A stretch of 56,269 bases of DNA from NCBI GenBank assembly GCA_017446155.1, contig JAFSRI010000005.1, forward strand, positions 1 to 56,269, given 5' to 3'. The notes beneath the pieces were generated by a model, which did not search any database, was not told the origin of the DNA, and saw nothing but the letters and a program-made list of their open reading frames with translations. Source of the DNA: Clostridia bacterium. GTDB taxonomy: Bacteria; Bacillota; Clostridia; Oscillospirales; CAG-272. Positions 9,114 to 18,106 of this stretch are shown here, in pieces. Position numbers and translations under genes: made by a program. Within the stretch, counting starts at the first letter, position 1. Every line of letters begins with the position of its first letter.

Positions 9114-10556
9114 ATGGCTAACAAAAATGAAAAAATGGTCGAGCAGATAACCGGTATGGACGTTGACTTCGCGCAATGGTATACCGACGTTGTCAAAAAG
9201 GCCGAGCTTATAGACTATTCGGGCGTTAAGGGATGCATGATCATTCGTCCTTACGGATATGCGATATGGGAAAATATCCAGCGCGATCTTGACAGCAGGT
9301 TCAAAGCTTTGGGACATGAAAACGTGTACATGCCGATGTTCATCCCCGAAAGTCTGCTTCAAAAAGAAAAAGATCACGTCGAGGGCTTTGCTCCCGAATG
9401 CGCATGGGTGACCGTGGGCGGTGAAAACCAGCTGACGGAACGCCTTTGCGTAAGACCGACCTCTGAGACGCTCTTCTGCGAACATTTCAGAAACGTGATA
9501 AAATCATACAGAGATCTTCCCAAACTCTATAACCAGTGGTGCAACGTCGTTCGCTGGGAAAAGACGACGCGCCCGTTCTTGCGCACATCCGAATTTTTGT
9601 GGCAGGAAGGACACACGATGCACGAAACGGAGAAAGAGGCGAGAGAAGAAACGCAGAGAATGCTCGGTGTTTACAGAGATTTTTACGCTGAAACACTTGC
9701 CATTCCCGCTTATACGGGCAGAAAAACCGAAAAGGAAAAATTCGCGGGAGCAGAGGAAACATATACGATAGAACCGATGATGCACAACGGCGTGGCGCTG
9801 CAAGGCGGCACATCGCACTATTTCGGCACGGGATTTGCCGAGGCGTTCGGAATACAATTCTCAGGCAGAGAAAACACCCTGCAATATCCGCACCAGACTT
9901 CATGGGGGCTTTCCACCCGTTCGATAGGCGCAATTATTATGACGCATGGCGACGATAACGGCCTCATTTTGCCGCCGAGAGTAGCGCCCATACAGGTTGT
10001 TATCGTTCCGATAGCACAGCACAAAGAGGGGGTGCTGGACAAAGCAAACGAGCTCAAAGCCCGTCTTGTTAAGAATTTCAGAGTAAAACTCGACGACAGC
10101 GATAATTCGACCGGCTGGAAATTCAGCCAGTATGAGATGAAGGGGGTTCCGCTTCGTCTTGAACTCGGCCCGAGAGATATAGAGGCAAACTCATGTGTGC
10201 TTGTAAGCCGCGTAACGAGAGAAAAGACGGTCGTTTCTCTTGACAATCTTGAAGAAGAAGTTGAAAAGGCGCTGAACAAAGTTCACGACGAGCTTTATCA
10301 GCGTGCGCTTGAAAACATGAAGGCGCGCACGTATACGGCGACGACGCTCGACGAATTTCTTGACACGGCAAAGAACAAATCCGGCTATATAAAAGCGATG
10401 TGGTGCGGAGAAACCGAGTGCGAAGAAAAGATAAAATCGCTGACGGGCGGCGTAAAATCGCGTTGCATACCGTTTGACGAAGAGCACCTCGCCGACACAT
10501 GCGTTTGCTGCGGAAAGCCGGCAAAGCATATGGTAATTTGGGGCAGACAATATTGA
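9114..10556 (+). CDS. proS: Proline--tRNA ligase, archaeal/eukaryote-type
   Basis: Charges tRNA-Pro. The 480-residue class II synthetase lacks the large editing insertion of the bacterial ProRS type and matches the shorter ProS3/archaeal-type form, which several Clostridia use. Motif 2 is visible as [19 protein letters not shown], followed by QEGHTMHET. Motif 3 is the glycine/arginine-rich stretch around [13 protein letters not shown]. The C-terminal anticodon-binding region is followed by a domain with cysteines ([16 protein letters not shown]) that may bind zinc. The ATG at 9114 follows AAGGAA. It is read in the same direction as its neighbours, but its upstream gap suggests a separate leader. 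Confidence 0.95.
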   Translation: MANKNEKMVEQITGMDVDFAQWYTDVVKKAELIDYSGVKGCMIIRPYGYAIWENIQRDLDSRFKALGHENVYMPMFIPESLLQKEKDHVEGFAPECAWVTVGGENQLTERLCVRPTSETLFCEHFRNVIKSYRDLPKLYNQWCNVVRWEKTTRPFLRTSEFLWQEGHTMHETEKEAREETQRMLGVYRDFYAETLAIPAYTGRKTEKEKFAGAEETYTIEPMMHNGVALQGGTSHYFGTGFAEAFGIQFSGRENTLQYPHQTSWGLSTRSIGAIIMTHGDDNGLILPPRVAPIQVVIVPIAQHKEGVLDKANELKARLVKNFRVKLDDSDNSTGWKFSQYEMKGVPLRLELGPRDIEANSCVLVSRVTREKTVVSLDNLEEEVEKALNKVHDELYQRALENMKARTYTATTLDEFLDTAKNKSGYIKAMWCGETECEEKIKSLTGGVKSRCIPFDEEHLADTCVCCGKPAKHMVIWGRQY

Positions 10557-10574
10557 TAAAACAGGAGAAACACG

Positions 10575-11147
10575 ATGAAAAAAGATTTAGGCATAATTCC
10601 CGCGGTGTATCCGATGCCGGTGCTGATGGTGGCGGCATATGATGAAAACGGCAAAGTAAACGTTATGAACGCCGCATGGGGGCAGATCTGCGATATGGAT
10701 AAGATAATTCTGTTCTTGGGTGAGGACAGGAAAACGCTTGCTAATATGAAAGTGAGCGGCGCGTTCACAGTTGCGCTCGCCGATGAAAAACATATAGACG
10801 TCGCGGACTTTTTCGGCATTGCTTCCGGCAACAAGATGAGCGACAAGTTTGAGAGAACCGGCTATCATGCGACAAAAAGCGACAAAGTAAACGCGCCTGT
10901 AATCGACGAGTTCCCGCTAACGATGGAATGCGAGCTTGCGGAGATAATCAACACCGAAACGGTGTTCGGAATTGTAGGCAAGATAGTCAACGTAAAAGCG
11001 GAAGCCGACGTTCTTGACGAAAAGGGCAAGGTTGACGTCACAAAGCTTCACGCGGTGATGTTCGATCAATTCCGCAACGGTTATTACGCCACGGGCGAAA
11101 AAGTGGCGCAGGCGTGGAACGCCGGAAAAGACCTGATGAAAAAATAA
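10575..11147 (+). CDS. Flavin reductase family protein (FMN-binding split barrel)
   Basis: 190 residues with the N-terminal pattern of flavin reductase/DIM6-NTAB proteins (PAVYPMPVLMVAAYDENGKVN, then MNAAWGQ and the mid-domain TLANMKVSGAFTVAL). These bind FMN and act as oxidoreductases or flavoredoxins in anaerobes; the physiological partner is unknown. No transmembrane segment or signal peptide. It starts 18 nt after proS with AGGAGA, so it is probably cotranscribed. A strong terminator follows. Confidence 0.85.
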   Translation: MKKDLGIIPAVYPMPVLMVAAYDENGKVNVMNAAWGQICDMDKIILFLGEDRKTLANMKVSGAFTVALADEKHIDVADFFGIASGNKMSDKFERTGYHATKSDKVNAPVIDEFPLTMECELAEIINTETVFGIVGKIVNVKAEADVLDEKGKVDVTKLHAVMFDQFRNGYYATGEKVAQAWNAGKDLMKK

Positions 11148-11161
11148 TTCTTCAAAAAAAT

Positions 11162-11192
11162 AAAACGGAGCAGGTTTTCTGCTCCGTTTTTT
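11162..11192. terminator. Bidirectional intrinsic terminator
   Basis: AAAACGGAGCAG (11162-11173) pairs perfectly with CTGCTCCGTTTT (11179-11190), loop GTTTT, with a T-run on the plus side. On the minus strand the stem is also followed by T-rich sequence. It ends both the flavin reductase transcript and the convergent SPFH transcript. Confidence 0.9.
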
Positions 11193-11231
11193 GTGTTTTA
11201 TCGAATATTTGAAAAATATCTGCTTACAAAA

Positions 11232-12167
11232 TTATTTCTCATCTTTTTTCGCAACTTCGACAAGTCCCGTGGCAAGCCCCGCAAGCGATTGAATTTCGCT
11301 TGGGATGATAATTTTCGTAGCTTTGCCGTCGGCGGCTTTTTCAAACGCTTCAAGACTCTTTATCTTGATAACGGCGTCTGTCGGTGCCGATTCGTTTATC
11401 TTGCGGATACCTTCCGCCGTCGCTTCCTGAACTTTAAGGATTGCTTCCGCTTCGCCTTCCGCCTGACGGATCTTCGCCTCTTTGTCTGCTTCCGCCATAA
11501 GGATCTGTTTCTGTTTTTGCGCTTCGGCGTCAAGTATCATCGCCTGTTTTTTACCTTCTGCAACAAGAATGGTAGAGTTCTTTTCGCCTTCCGCGCGGAG
11601 TATCTGTTCACGGCGTTCGCGTTCCGCTTTCATCTGCTTCTCCATCGCGTCCTGAATTTCTCTGGGCGGCATGATGTTTTTAAGCTCGACGCGGTTTACT
11701 TTAATTCCCCACGGGTCGGTGGCTTCGTCAAGGATCGTGCGCATTTTTGTATTGATAATGTCGCGCGACGTGAGCGTTCCGTCGAGGTCGAGCTCGCCTA
11801 TGATGTTACGAAGCGTCGTCGCCGTAAGATTTTCAATAGCGGACATGGGGTTTTCAACGCCGTATGTGTAGAGCTTGCAGTCGGTTATGCGGAAGAACAC
11901 GACGGTGTCGATCTGCATTTTGACGTTATCCTTCGTGATAACCGCCTGCGGATCGAAATCCGCCACTTTTTCCATTAGTGACACTTTCTTTGCAATCCTG
12001 TCGATAAATGGCATTTTAACGTGAAGCCCCGTGTGCCATGTGTCGTGATAAGCGCCGAGACGCTCGATTACGTATGCGTGTGCCTGAGGCACGATGTGAA
12101 TGTTTGAAACAAGAATGATGAGCAGCACAACGGCCACTACTATTAAAGCAATGATTCCACCCGGCAT
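11232..12167 (-). CDS. SPFH/Band 7 (stomatin-prohibitin) membrane protein
   Basis: 311 residues: one N-terminal transmembrane helix (about 4-21), then the SPFH domain beginning IVPQAHAYVIERLGAYH and including ADFDPQAVITKDNVKMQID, then a long alanine/glutamate/lysine-rich coiled coil (about 190-270). This is the QmcA/YbbK type, which forms large membrane-bound rings and organises membrane microdomains. It is the second gene after the NfeD-like gene. The NfeD-SPFH pairing is a well-known conserved association and supports both calls. Confidence 0.93.
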   Translation of the reverse strand: MPGGIIALIVVAVVLLIILVSNIHIVPQAHAYVIERLGAYHDTWHTGLHVKMPFIDRIAKKVSLMEKVADFDPQAVITKDNVKMQIDTVVFFRITDCKLYTYGVENPMSAIENLTATTLRNIIGELDLDGTLTSRDIINTKMRTILDEATDPWGIKVNRVELKNIMPPREIQDAMEKQMKAERERREQILRAEGEKNSTILVAEGKKQAMILDAEAQKQKQILMAEADKEAKIRQAEGEAEAILKVQEATAEGIRKINESAPTDAVIKIKSLEAFEKAADGKATKIIIPSEIQSLAGLATGLVEVAKKDEK

Positions 12168-12190
12168 GATTGTTACCTCTCTTTTTTAAT

Positions 12191-12619
12191 TTATTTTGTA
12201 CAAATGAGTTTTACGCCCTCGATTGACGACACCGTGACGACCTCGCCTTCGGCAATGTTTTCCCCCTCAGCCGATCTCGCGCTCCAAACCTGCCCGTCTA
12301 TCTTGACGGCACCCGTGGCGGCAATGTTGTCGATGTTTTCCACGACAATCCCCTTTTGACCGATGAGTGCGTCGGAGTTTGTGGGAACGGTTTTAAGCTT
12401 GAGCATCTTTTTAAAGACGGGGCGCAGGAAAGAAAGCGTTCCTACGGAAACGACGATAAACGCGACGATCTGAACCCAAAGCGGCACGTTGCACAACGCA
12501 AGCACAAGCGCCACGATACTCGCCGGCATAAACCAAACGGACACCAGCGCCAAAGTCGCGCCTTCGACTATTATCGACAGCACAAGAACGACGAGCCATG
12601 CGATCCATGAATATCCCAT
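12191..12619 (-). CDS. NfeD-like membrane protein
   Basis: 142 residues with two to three hydrophobic helices in the first 75 residues and a C-terminal OB-fold domain (LIGQKGIVVENI ... GAVKIDGQVWSARS, then GEVVTVSSIEGVKL), the layout of short NfeD proteins lacking the ClpP-like protease domain. NfeD partners physically and genetically with SPFH proteins, and the SPFH gene follows after 23 nt. A minus-strand promoter lies 45-75 nt upstream. Confidence 0.9.
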   Translation of the reverse strand: MGYSWIAWLVVLVLSIIVEGATLALVSVWFMPASIVALVLALCNVPLWVQIVAFIVVSVGTLSFLRPVFKKMLKLKTVPTNSDALIGQKGIVVENIDNIAATGAVKIDGQVWSARSAEGENIAEGEVVTVSSIEGVKLICTK

Positions 12620-12664
12620 TTCGATGACCTCCCGAATAAATAGGGCTTTTACCCTTCTGTTTGA

Positions 12665-12693
12665 ATTATATCATATGTCGTCACGTTTGTAAA
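12665..12693 (-). promoter_or_regulatory. Sigma-A-type promoter for nfeD-SPFH
   Basis: On the minus strand TTTACA (12693-12688) and TATAAT (12670-12665) are separated by exactly 17 nt, upstream of the NfeD-like gene. Confidence 0.75.
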
Positions 12694-12990
12694 TAGAGCA
12701 AAAGTTGAATTTTGCAAATTGCGGTGTTCATTTTTGTCAGTTTTTCCATTGTGCGATAATTGCCCGCAAGGAACATTTGCCGACTTTTTTAGGGAAAAGT
12801 TTTCCGAACATAAAGAAGCATGGTTTGTGTGCATTTGGGTATCAGGTTCTGCTGAAATGTAACCGAGCAAAGAATACGGTTTTGTTTTAACTTGCAACCG
12901 AAAAACGAATACATTTCAATAATTTGAGCATTTATCAAAGTATATTATATGATAAAAGACAAAATACTTACCATGAATTTAATTTTTATG
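12694..12990. other. AT-rich intergenic region, nothing recognised
   Basis: About 300 nt between divergent promoters. Short open frames occur on both strands (up to 82 codons), but they lack ribosome sites and recognisable content, and I see no clear structure. Confidence 0.5.
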
Positions 12991-13024
12991 TTGAAAAGTT
13001 CACAGTTTGAGAGTAAAATATAAT
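12991..13024 (+). promoter_or_regulatory. Promoter for the yfmF-yfmH pair
   Basis: TTGAAA (12991-12996), 17-nt spacer, TAAAAT (13014-13019), with an overlapping TATAAT at 13019-13024. It lies 32 nt before the start codon. Confidence 0.65.
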
Positions 13025-13055
13025 ATGTAAAAATTAGCATCGAAAGGAACATAAT

Positions 13056-14339
13056 ATGCAGCTTAAAAGAAGACAACTTTCCGAAGGGGTATATTTTAAT
13101 TTAATTCCGACGGAGAAATTCAAGGCGGGATTTTTGCAGGTAAGGTTTATTTTGCCGCAATCGAAGCAAACGGCGGCGAAAAACGCGCTTGTGTTTAAGA
13201 CGGCGCTGAGAGGAACCGAAAAATATCCGACGACGACCGCAATGAGAAAAAGATATGACGAGCTGTACGCGACGTCTGTCAACTCAAACGTGTGGAAATA
13301 CGGCGATATGCAGATAGTCGCATTACAAAGCAGCCCGATAGATCAAAAATATGTTATAGACGACACGGACATAACGGCAGGCGTGATAGATCTGTTCGAG
13401 CAGGTCATACTTCACCCGTTAACCGAGGACGGCGCTTTCAAGGCGGAATACGTCGAGAGCGAGAAAAAACGTCAGATAGAGCAGGTGCGCTCGGAGATAA
13501 ATAACAAGGGCAAATACGCCGATACACGCTGCACCGAGATAATGTTTGAGGGCGATCCTTACGGCGTAAGCGCGGCGGGAAGCATTGATGACATTGAGGC
13601 GATATGTTCCAAATGCCTGTATGAACAGTACAAGACGCTCATATCTTCTGCAAGAGTGGAAATTTTCGCCGTGGGAAATTTTGACGAAGAAAAGACAGCC
13701 GACGGGTTTGCGCGGATATTTGAAAAAATCGAGCGAAAAAATATCTGCTCCCCGACGATCACCCCTCTTTCGGGCGATATAAAAGAAGTTAAAACAGTAT
13801 ACGAGCATCAAAGCGTAACTCAGGGCAAGCTCGTGCTCGGATATCGCACCGGGTGCGACAGCAAGCAACCGGACTATTACGTTATGGAGGTTTTCAACGA
13901 AATATTCGGCGGCTCGGCTTGCTCGAAACTGTTTATGAACGTGCGCGAAAAACTCAGCTTGTGTTATTATTGCTCGTCGGGGCTTATCGGCGAGAAGGGC
14001 GCGATGCTTATACGTTCCGGAATCGAATTTGCAAACGAAAAGAAAGCCGTTGACGAAATCAACGTTCAGCTTCAAAAGATGAAGGACGGAGAAATCTCCG
14101 ACGGAGAGATAGAGGACGCAAAAAAAGGACAAATAGACGGTCTTATGCGGGTTGAGGACAGACTTTCCGGTATGGTGGGGTGGTACTTCGGCGCGATAAT
14201 GCGCGGAGAAGAACCCGTTTCCCCGGAAAAGAGAATAGAACAGATAAAATCCGTGACAAAAGAACAGATAGTTGAAAAAGCGAAGGGCGTCGTGCTCGAC
14301 ACGTATTATTTCCTTTGCGGAGAGGAGAGCGGAAAATGA
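13056..14339 (+). CDS. yfmF: M16 peptidase-fold protein, non-catalytic partner (YfmF-like)
   Basis: 427 residues with the M16 (pitrilysin/insulinase) double-domain fold but no HxxEH zinc motif where it should be (the N-terminal region reads FKTALRGTEKYPTTTAMRKRYDEL). This is the pattern of B. subtilis YmfF/YfmF, the inactive half of a heterodimer whose active half is the next gene. In B. subtilis the pair is linked to 5-aminopentanol modification of elongation factor P. The C-terminal half has the typical LMRVEDRLSGMVGWYFG helix. The stop overlaps the next start (ATGA), consistent with equimolar synthesis. Confidence 0.85.
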   Translation: MQLKRRQLSEGVYFNLIPTEKFKAGFLQVRFILPQSKQTAAKNALVFKTALRGTEKYPTTTAMRKRYDELYATSVNSNVWKYGDMQIVALQSSPIDQKYVIDDTDITAGVIDLFEQVILHPLTEDGAFKAEYVESEKKRQIEQVRSEINNKGKYADTRCTEIMFEGDPYGVSAAGSIDDIEAICSKCLYEQYKTLISSARVEIFAVGNFDEEKTADGFARIFEKIERKNICSPTITPLSGDIKEVKTVYEHQSVTQGKLVLGYRTGCDSKQPDYYVMEVFNEIFGGSACSKLFMNVREKLSLCYYCSSGLIGEKGAMLIRSGIEFANEKKAVDEINVQLQKMKDGEISDGEIEDAKKGQIDGLMRVEDRLSGMVGWYFGAIMRGEEPVSPEKRIEQIKSVTKEQIVEKAKGVVLDTYYFLCGEESGK

Positions 14340-15619
14340 GCGAGATAATCACGAGAGTAAACGAGTCGGTCGGTGAAAAGTATTATTACACCCGACACAA
14401 AAGCGGACTTGACATTTTCGTTATACCGAAAAAATTTACCGAAAGCTATGCGCTGTTTTCAACACGCTACGGCGCGATCGACAACTGCTTCAAGCTTGAA
14501 GGCGACGCGGAGTTTGTAAAAGTTCCGGACGGAATAGCGCATTATCTTGAACACAAGATGTTTGAAAACGAGGACGGTGTTGACACGTTTGCAAGATTTG
14601 CAAAATACGGCGCGGACGCCAACGCTTTTACGTCGTCTGAGATGACGGCATATCTGTTCTCGTGCACCGATCATTTCGATGAAAACCTTGAAATCCTCCT
14701 CGATTACGTCACAAAACCGTATTTTACACCTCAAACGGTCGCAAAAGAGCAGGGGATCATCGGGCAGGAAATAAGAATGGGCGAGGATAACCCCCACCGC
14801 GCGCTCTACTATAATCTTATGGAGGCGCTCTATGAAAAGCACCAGATAAAACTCAACGTTGCCGGAACGGTTGAGTCGATAGCGGAAATCACCGCAGACT
14901 TGCTTTACAGCTGCTATCGCACGTTCTATAATCTTTCAAACATGATGCTCGTCGTATCGGGTGACGTCACGATGGAGCAGGTGCTTAAAACGGCGGATAA
15001 AATATTGCCGATGCAGGAAGAAAAGAAGATCGTCCGCAAATATGAGGACGAAAAGCGCGAAGTAAATAAAAAACGCGTAAAGGCGTCTTTCCCCGTGGCT
15101 CGTCCGCTGTTTATGATAGGCGTAAAGGACCCCGATATTCCGGCAGACCCGCAGGAGAGATTAAAGAAAATGGTGGCGGGCGATATGCTTTATTCCGTAA
15201 TGTTCGGCTCGACGTCTGAATTTGCCATCGACGTTTATGAAAGCGGACTTGTCCGCGGATTCAATGCGGGATATGAGCTTGACCACGTTTACGGAATGGG
15301 AACGTTCAGCGGAGAAGCGGACGACCCGGAGGCTGTATATGCAAAACTGCTTGACTATATAGCCGAAAAGAAAAAGACGGGGTTAAGCGAAGCGGATTTT
15401 GAGCGCTGCAAGAGAGCAAGCTATGCGTCGCTTGTGCGCGAGTTCGATTCCGTTCACGTTGCAAATACGTTCACTTATCTGCGTCACGATGACATTGACG
15501 TTTTCGATTATATAGAAGCGGCGAAAAACGTTAAATTCGATGAATTAAAACCTTTGCTCCAAACGCTCTTTGATGAAAAATATTTCGCCATGAGCGTGGT
15601 GGAACCGATTGAAAAATGA
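14336..15619 (+). CDS. yfmH: M16 family zinc peptidase, catalytic partner (YfmH-like)
   Basis: 427 residues with the inverted zinc motif HYLEH (His69, Glu72, His73) in the phrase GIAHYLEHKMFENE, plus a downstream Glu-rich helix (EQGIIGQEIRMGED) that supplies the third ligand. It pairs with the catalytically dead protein encoded just upstream. The start is the ATG at 14336, which overlaps the previous stop and has GGAGAGGAG before it; the TTG at 14315 lies inside the upstream frame without a site. Likely a cytoplasmic peptidase needed for a processing step; substrate not known here. Confidence 0.88.
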   Translation: MSEIITRVNESVGEKYYYTRHKSGLDIFVIPKKFTESYALFSTRYGAIDNCFKLEGDAEFVKVPDGIAHYLEHKMFENEDGVDTFARFAKYGADANAFTSSEMTAYLFSCTDHFDENLEILLDYVTKPYFTPQTVAKEQGIIGQEIRMGEDNPHRALYYNLMEALYEKHQIKLNVAGTVESIAEITADLLYSCYRTFYNLSNMMLVVSGDVTMEQVLKTADKILPMQEEKKIVRKYEDEKREVNKKRVKASFPVARPLFMIGVKDPDIPADPQERLKKMVAGDMLYSVMFGSTSEFAIDVYESGLVRGFNAGYELDHVYGMGTFSGEADDPEAVYAKLLDYIAEKKKTGLSEADFERCKRASYASLVREFDSVHVANTFTYLRHDDIDVFDYIEAAKNVKFDELKPLLQTLFDEKYFAMSVVEPIEK

Positions 15620-15754
15620 GTTTTCGGATCGATTAAAGGACCGATCTTAAAAACATTTCTTGGGTATTATAGATAAAAGGATTATTCCCGCCGTGACCGA
15701 CGCGGCGGGAAAGAAAGATTATCCCCGGTTTTTCGGGATAAGAAAGGGACTGTT
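15620..15754 (+). other. Short intergenic region with two inverted repeats before lgt
   Basis: TTCCCGCCG/CGGCGGGAA (about 15685-15711) and a TATCCC/GGGATA pair (about 15719-15740). Neither has a clear T-run, so they may be mRNA-stabilising hairpins rather than terminators. No promoter was convincing. Confidence 0.35.
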
Positions 15755-16954
15755 ATGGAATATTTCTCGAAGATAAGTTTCCCCGGACTCGGAATTGATG
15801 AGTTTAAGATAAACAATGTCGCGTTCCATCTGGGAAGTTTCACCGTTATGTGGTACGGCATCATCATTTGCCTGGGAATAATCTGCGCGTTTTTGTATTT
15901 TTCATATCGCGCGGGGCAGAATGAAATAAAATTTGACGACGTGATAGATTATACGCTTATAACCGTTCCCGCGTCGATACTCGGCGCAAGACTGTATTTT
16001 ATAATCTTTTACGGCGGGGTTGAAAGTTTTATCGACGTGATCGCCATTTGGAACGGCGGGCTTGCGATCTACGGCGGAATTATTGCGGGCGTCATCTCAT
16101 TGATACTCATAAGCCGCCACAAAAAGCAGAGCTTTTTCAAACTTGTCGATTGTGTAATTCCCGGTGTTATGCTTGGGCAGCTTATCGGCCGATGGGGCAA
16201 CTTCTGCAACGGAGAGGCGTTCGGCGGCATTATCGACGAAGGTTCACCACTGTATTTTTTGCGAATGGGACTTCAAAACCATATCACGGCGTCAAAATTC
16301 GGCACGACAGATATGGTGCTCGTCCACCCCACTTTCCTTTATGAGTCGCTGTGGAACTTGATAGGGTTTGTTCTTATAAATATCTTTTTCAAAAAGAAAA
16401 AGTATCACGGCGAAGTGCTTTTGTGGTATTTGGCATGGTATGGGCTCGGCAGATTTTTCATCGAACAGCTCCGTACGGATTCGCTCTACGTCGGGAACAC
16501 CGACATACGCGTGTCTGCGGTCGTCGGAATTGCGTGCTTTATCGTGGCGTTGCCGATGATAATAGCTTTCCGCGTGATAATTGATAAACTTCAAAAGCAC
16601 GGACAGCTTCCCGAGGGCGTTACCGTCGGTATTCCGTTTGTGCTCGGCATCAAGCGCGACGATATGTTCCGCACAAAAGACATCGACGTGAACGTAGACT
16701 TCAACACCGAGGAATTTGAAAAACACGAAATTGAAAGCGAAGAAGCGACGATGAAGAACATCAAATCGTCAAAAGAACTTTTTGAAGAAGAGCCTGTTGC
16801 GGATGAAACGGAAGAAAAATTCCAAATAACCGTAATTAAAAAGGAAGGTCCTGCCGAACAAACGGAAAAAGAAACTGAAACTCCAACGGAAACCGATGAA
16901 AAGGACAAGACCGAAACTGCCGCAAAAGAGGCTGAGAAACCCGAGGGAGAATAA
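15755..16954 (+). CDS. lgt: Prolipoprotein diacylglyceryl transferase with long acidic C-terminal tail
   Basis: Transfers diacylglycerol to the lipobox cysteine of prolipoproteins in the membrane. The core (about 1-280) is multi-pass and has the Lgt signature GRWGNFCNGEAFG (145-157), LAIYGGIIAG before it and HPTFLYESLWN (191-201) after it. Unlike ordinary Lgt (260-300 residues), it continues with a 110-120 residue hydrophilic tail rich in Glu, Lys and Thr, probably cytoplasmic and disordered. The ATG at 15755 follows AAAGGG. Several substrates lie in this window (CapA-like protein, SBP, the 39291 protein). folD follows closely. Confidence 0.93.
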   Translation: MEYFSKISFPGLGIDEFKINNVAFHLGSFTVMWYGIIICLGIICAFLYFSYRAGQNEIKFDDVIDYTLITVPASILGARLYFIIFYGGVESFIDVIAIWNGGLAIYGGIIAGVISLILISRHKKQSFFKLVDCVIPGVMLGQLIGRWGNFCNGEAFGGIIDEGSPLYFLRMGLQNHITASKFGTTDMVLVHPTFLYESLWNLIGFVLINIFFKKKKYHGEVLLWYLAWYGLGRFFIEQLRTDSLYVGNTDIRVSAVVGIACFIVALPMIIAFRVIIDKLQKHGQLPEGVTVGIPFVLGIKRDDMFRTKDIDVNVDFNTEEFEKHEIESEEATMKNIKSSKELFEEEPVADETEEKFQITVIKKEGPAEQTEKETETPTETDEKDKTETAAKEAEKPEGE

Positions 16955-16983
16955 CGTTCATTTTGACAAGGGGGGCGTATGCC

Positions 16984-17844
16984 ATGGGCAAAATAATAGA
17001 CGGCAAGGCGATAGCCGCCGAAATTCGCTCAGAGGTGAAAGAAAGCGTTGCGGCGTTGAAATCCGTCGGCGTAACGCCGGGGCTCGCGGTGATATTGGCG
17101 GGAGATGACGCGGCGTCGCAGATATATGTAAAAAACAAAGCAAAGGCTTGCGACGAGGCGGGAATTTATTCCGAGGTCGTGCGCTTGCCCGGCGACGTTG
17201 ATGAGCGGAGATTGCTTGAAACCGTAGAGATACTTAATCGCCGTGACGATATTCACGGGATACTCGTTCAGCTTCCTTTGCCGAAGCATATAAACGAAAA
17301 AACAGTTATAGAGAAAATATCAAAAGAAAAAGACGTAGACGCTTTTTCCTTTGAAAACGTCGGCAGAATAATGACGGGTCACGGCGCTTTTTTACCTTGC
17401 ACGCCTGCCGGGGTTATCGAACTTCTTGAACGCAGCGGGGTGGAGATTGAGGGCAAAAATTGCGTTGTTGTCGGAAGATCTGACATTGTCGGCAAACCTC
17501 TGGCTATGATGTTGTTAAGTAAAAACGGAACGGTCGAGGTTTGTCATTCAAAAACAGAAGATTTGGCGGAACACACAAAGCGAGCGGATATTTTGGCGGT
17601 GGCGATCGGAAAGCCGAAGTTTATTTCCGCCGACATGGTAAAAGACGGCGCCGTTGTGATTGACGTTGGTATAAACCGCGACGAGAACGGCAAAGTTTGC
17701 GGCGACGTTGATTTCGAGCGTGTTTTGCCGAAGTGTTCTCTTATAACGCCGGTTCCGGGCGGGGTAGGGCCCATGACGGTGGCGATGCTGTTAAAAAACA
17801 CGCTGGCTGCGGCGCAAATGCGAAATGGCACCGGTGAAAACTGA
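16984..17844 (+). CDS. folD: Methylene-THF dehydrogenase / methenyl-THF cyclohydrolase
   Basis: Bifunctional one-carbon enzyme interconverting 5,10-methylene-THF, methenyl-THF and 10-formyl-THF. The 286-residue protein has YVKNKAKACDEAGI with the catalytic Tyr and Lys, GILVQLPLPKHI, DAFSFENVGR, and the NADP-binding VVGRSDIVGKPLAMML, ending in the family C-terminal TPVPGGVGPMTVAMLL. The start is the ATG at 16984, nine nt after AAGGGGG; the upstream TTG at 16963 has no site. It lies 29 nt after lgt, probably the same operon. Confidence 0.96.
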   Translation: MGKIIDGKAIAAEIRSEVKESVAALKSVGVTPGLAVILAGDDAASQIYVKNKAKACDEAGIYSEVVRLPGDVDERRLLETVEILNRRDDIHGILVQLPLPKHINEKTVIEKISKEKDVDAFSFENVGRIMTGHGAFLPCTPAGVIELLERSGVEIEGKNCVVVGRSDIVGKPLAMMLLSKNGTVEVCHSKTEDLAEHTKRADILAVAIGKPKFISADMVKDGAVVIDVGINRDENGKVCGDVDFERVLPKCSLITPVPGGVGPMTVAMLLKNTLAAAQMRNGTGEN

Positions 17845-17863
17845 AAAAACGGCGCGAAATATA

Positions 17864-17895
17864 TTGACAAAGCGACTGTTTTATGATAATATAAT
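17864..17895 (+). promoter_or_regulatory. Promoter for the riboswitch-like leader and XRE gene
   Basis: Consensus -35 TTGACA (17864-17869), a 17-nt spacer and TAATAT (17887-17892), overlapping TATAAT at 17890-17895. Transcription would begin about 17900, just at the leader's GGGAGTAG. Confidence 0.7.
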
Positions 17896-17900
17896 AATGT

Positions 17901-17985
17901 CAAAAGGGAGTAGTACGTCGCATAAGCGGCGTGTATGTGTCGTCAAGACGGTGCAGATCGGCGCCCGGTGCATACAGAATTACGA
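17901..17985 (+). ncRNA. Candidate yybP-ykoY (manganese) riboswitch aptamer
   Basis: The leader starts AGGGAGTAG (17905-17913), then a hairpin CGTCGC-ATAA-GCGGCG, then GTCGTCAA, a G/C-rich stretch with CCCGG and CATAC. GGGAGUAG followed by GUCGUCA and a CCGG segment are the conserved pieces I know from the yybP-ykoY Mn2+ riboswitch family. A strong terminator follows, as in an OFF/ON transcriptional switch. The match is by eye; a covariance-model search would decide. The downstream gene is a small regulator, whereas this class usually precedes TerC-like, MntP or P-type ATPase genes. Confidence 0.5.
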
Positions 17986-17991
17986 TTTTAC

Positions 17992-18025
17992 AAGACTTTT
18001 ACGATTTTCCGTAAAAGTCTTTTTT
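17992..18025 (+). terminator. Intrinsic terminator inside the XRE leader (expression platform)
   Basis: AAGACTTTTAC (17992-18002) pairs perfectly over 11 bp with GTAAAAGTCTT (18011-18021), followed by Ts. It lies about 90 nt after the promoter start and about 80 nt before the next coding region, so it would cut the transcript unless prevented. Confidence 0.85.
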
Positions 18026-18106
18026 GTTTTCCTTTTGAAAAACAAAAAACGCGCGGTGTTTTACAGGCTATACGGAAACCACAAAAAATATTTGCAGGAG
18101 GCAGTT

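Noticed and set aside
12649..12897. 82-codon minus-strand open frame in the intergenic region
   Set aside because: No ribosome site, no recognisable content, and it covers the nfeD promoter.
17825..18106. N-terminal extension of the XRE protein
   Set aside because: The open frame translates a promoter, a riboswitch-like leader and a terminator. The ATG at 18107 has a proper AGGAGG site and starts the HTH domain.
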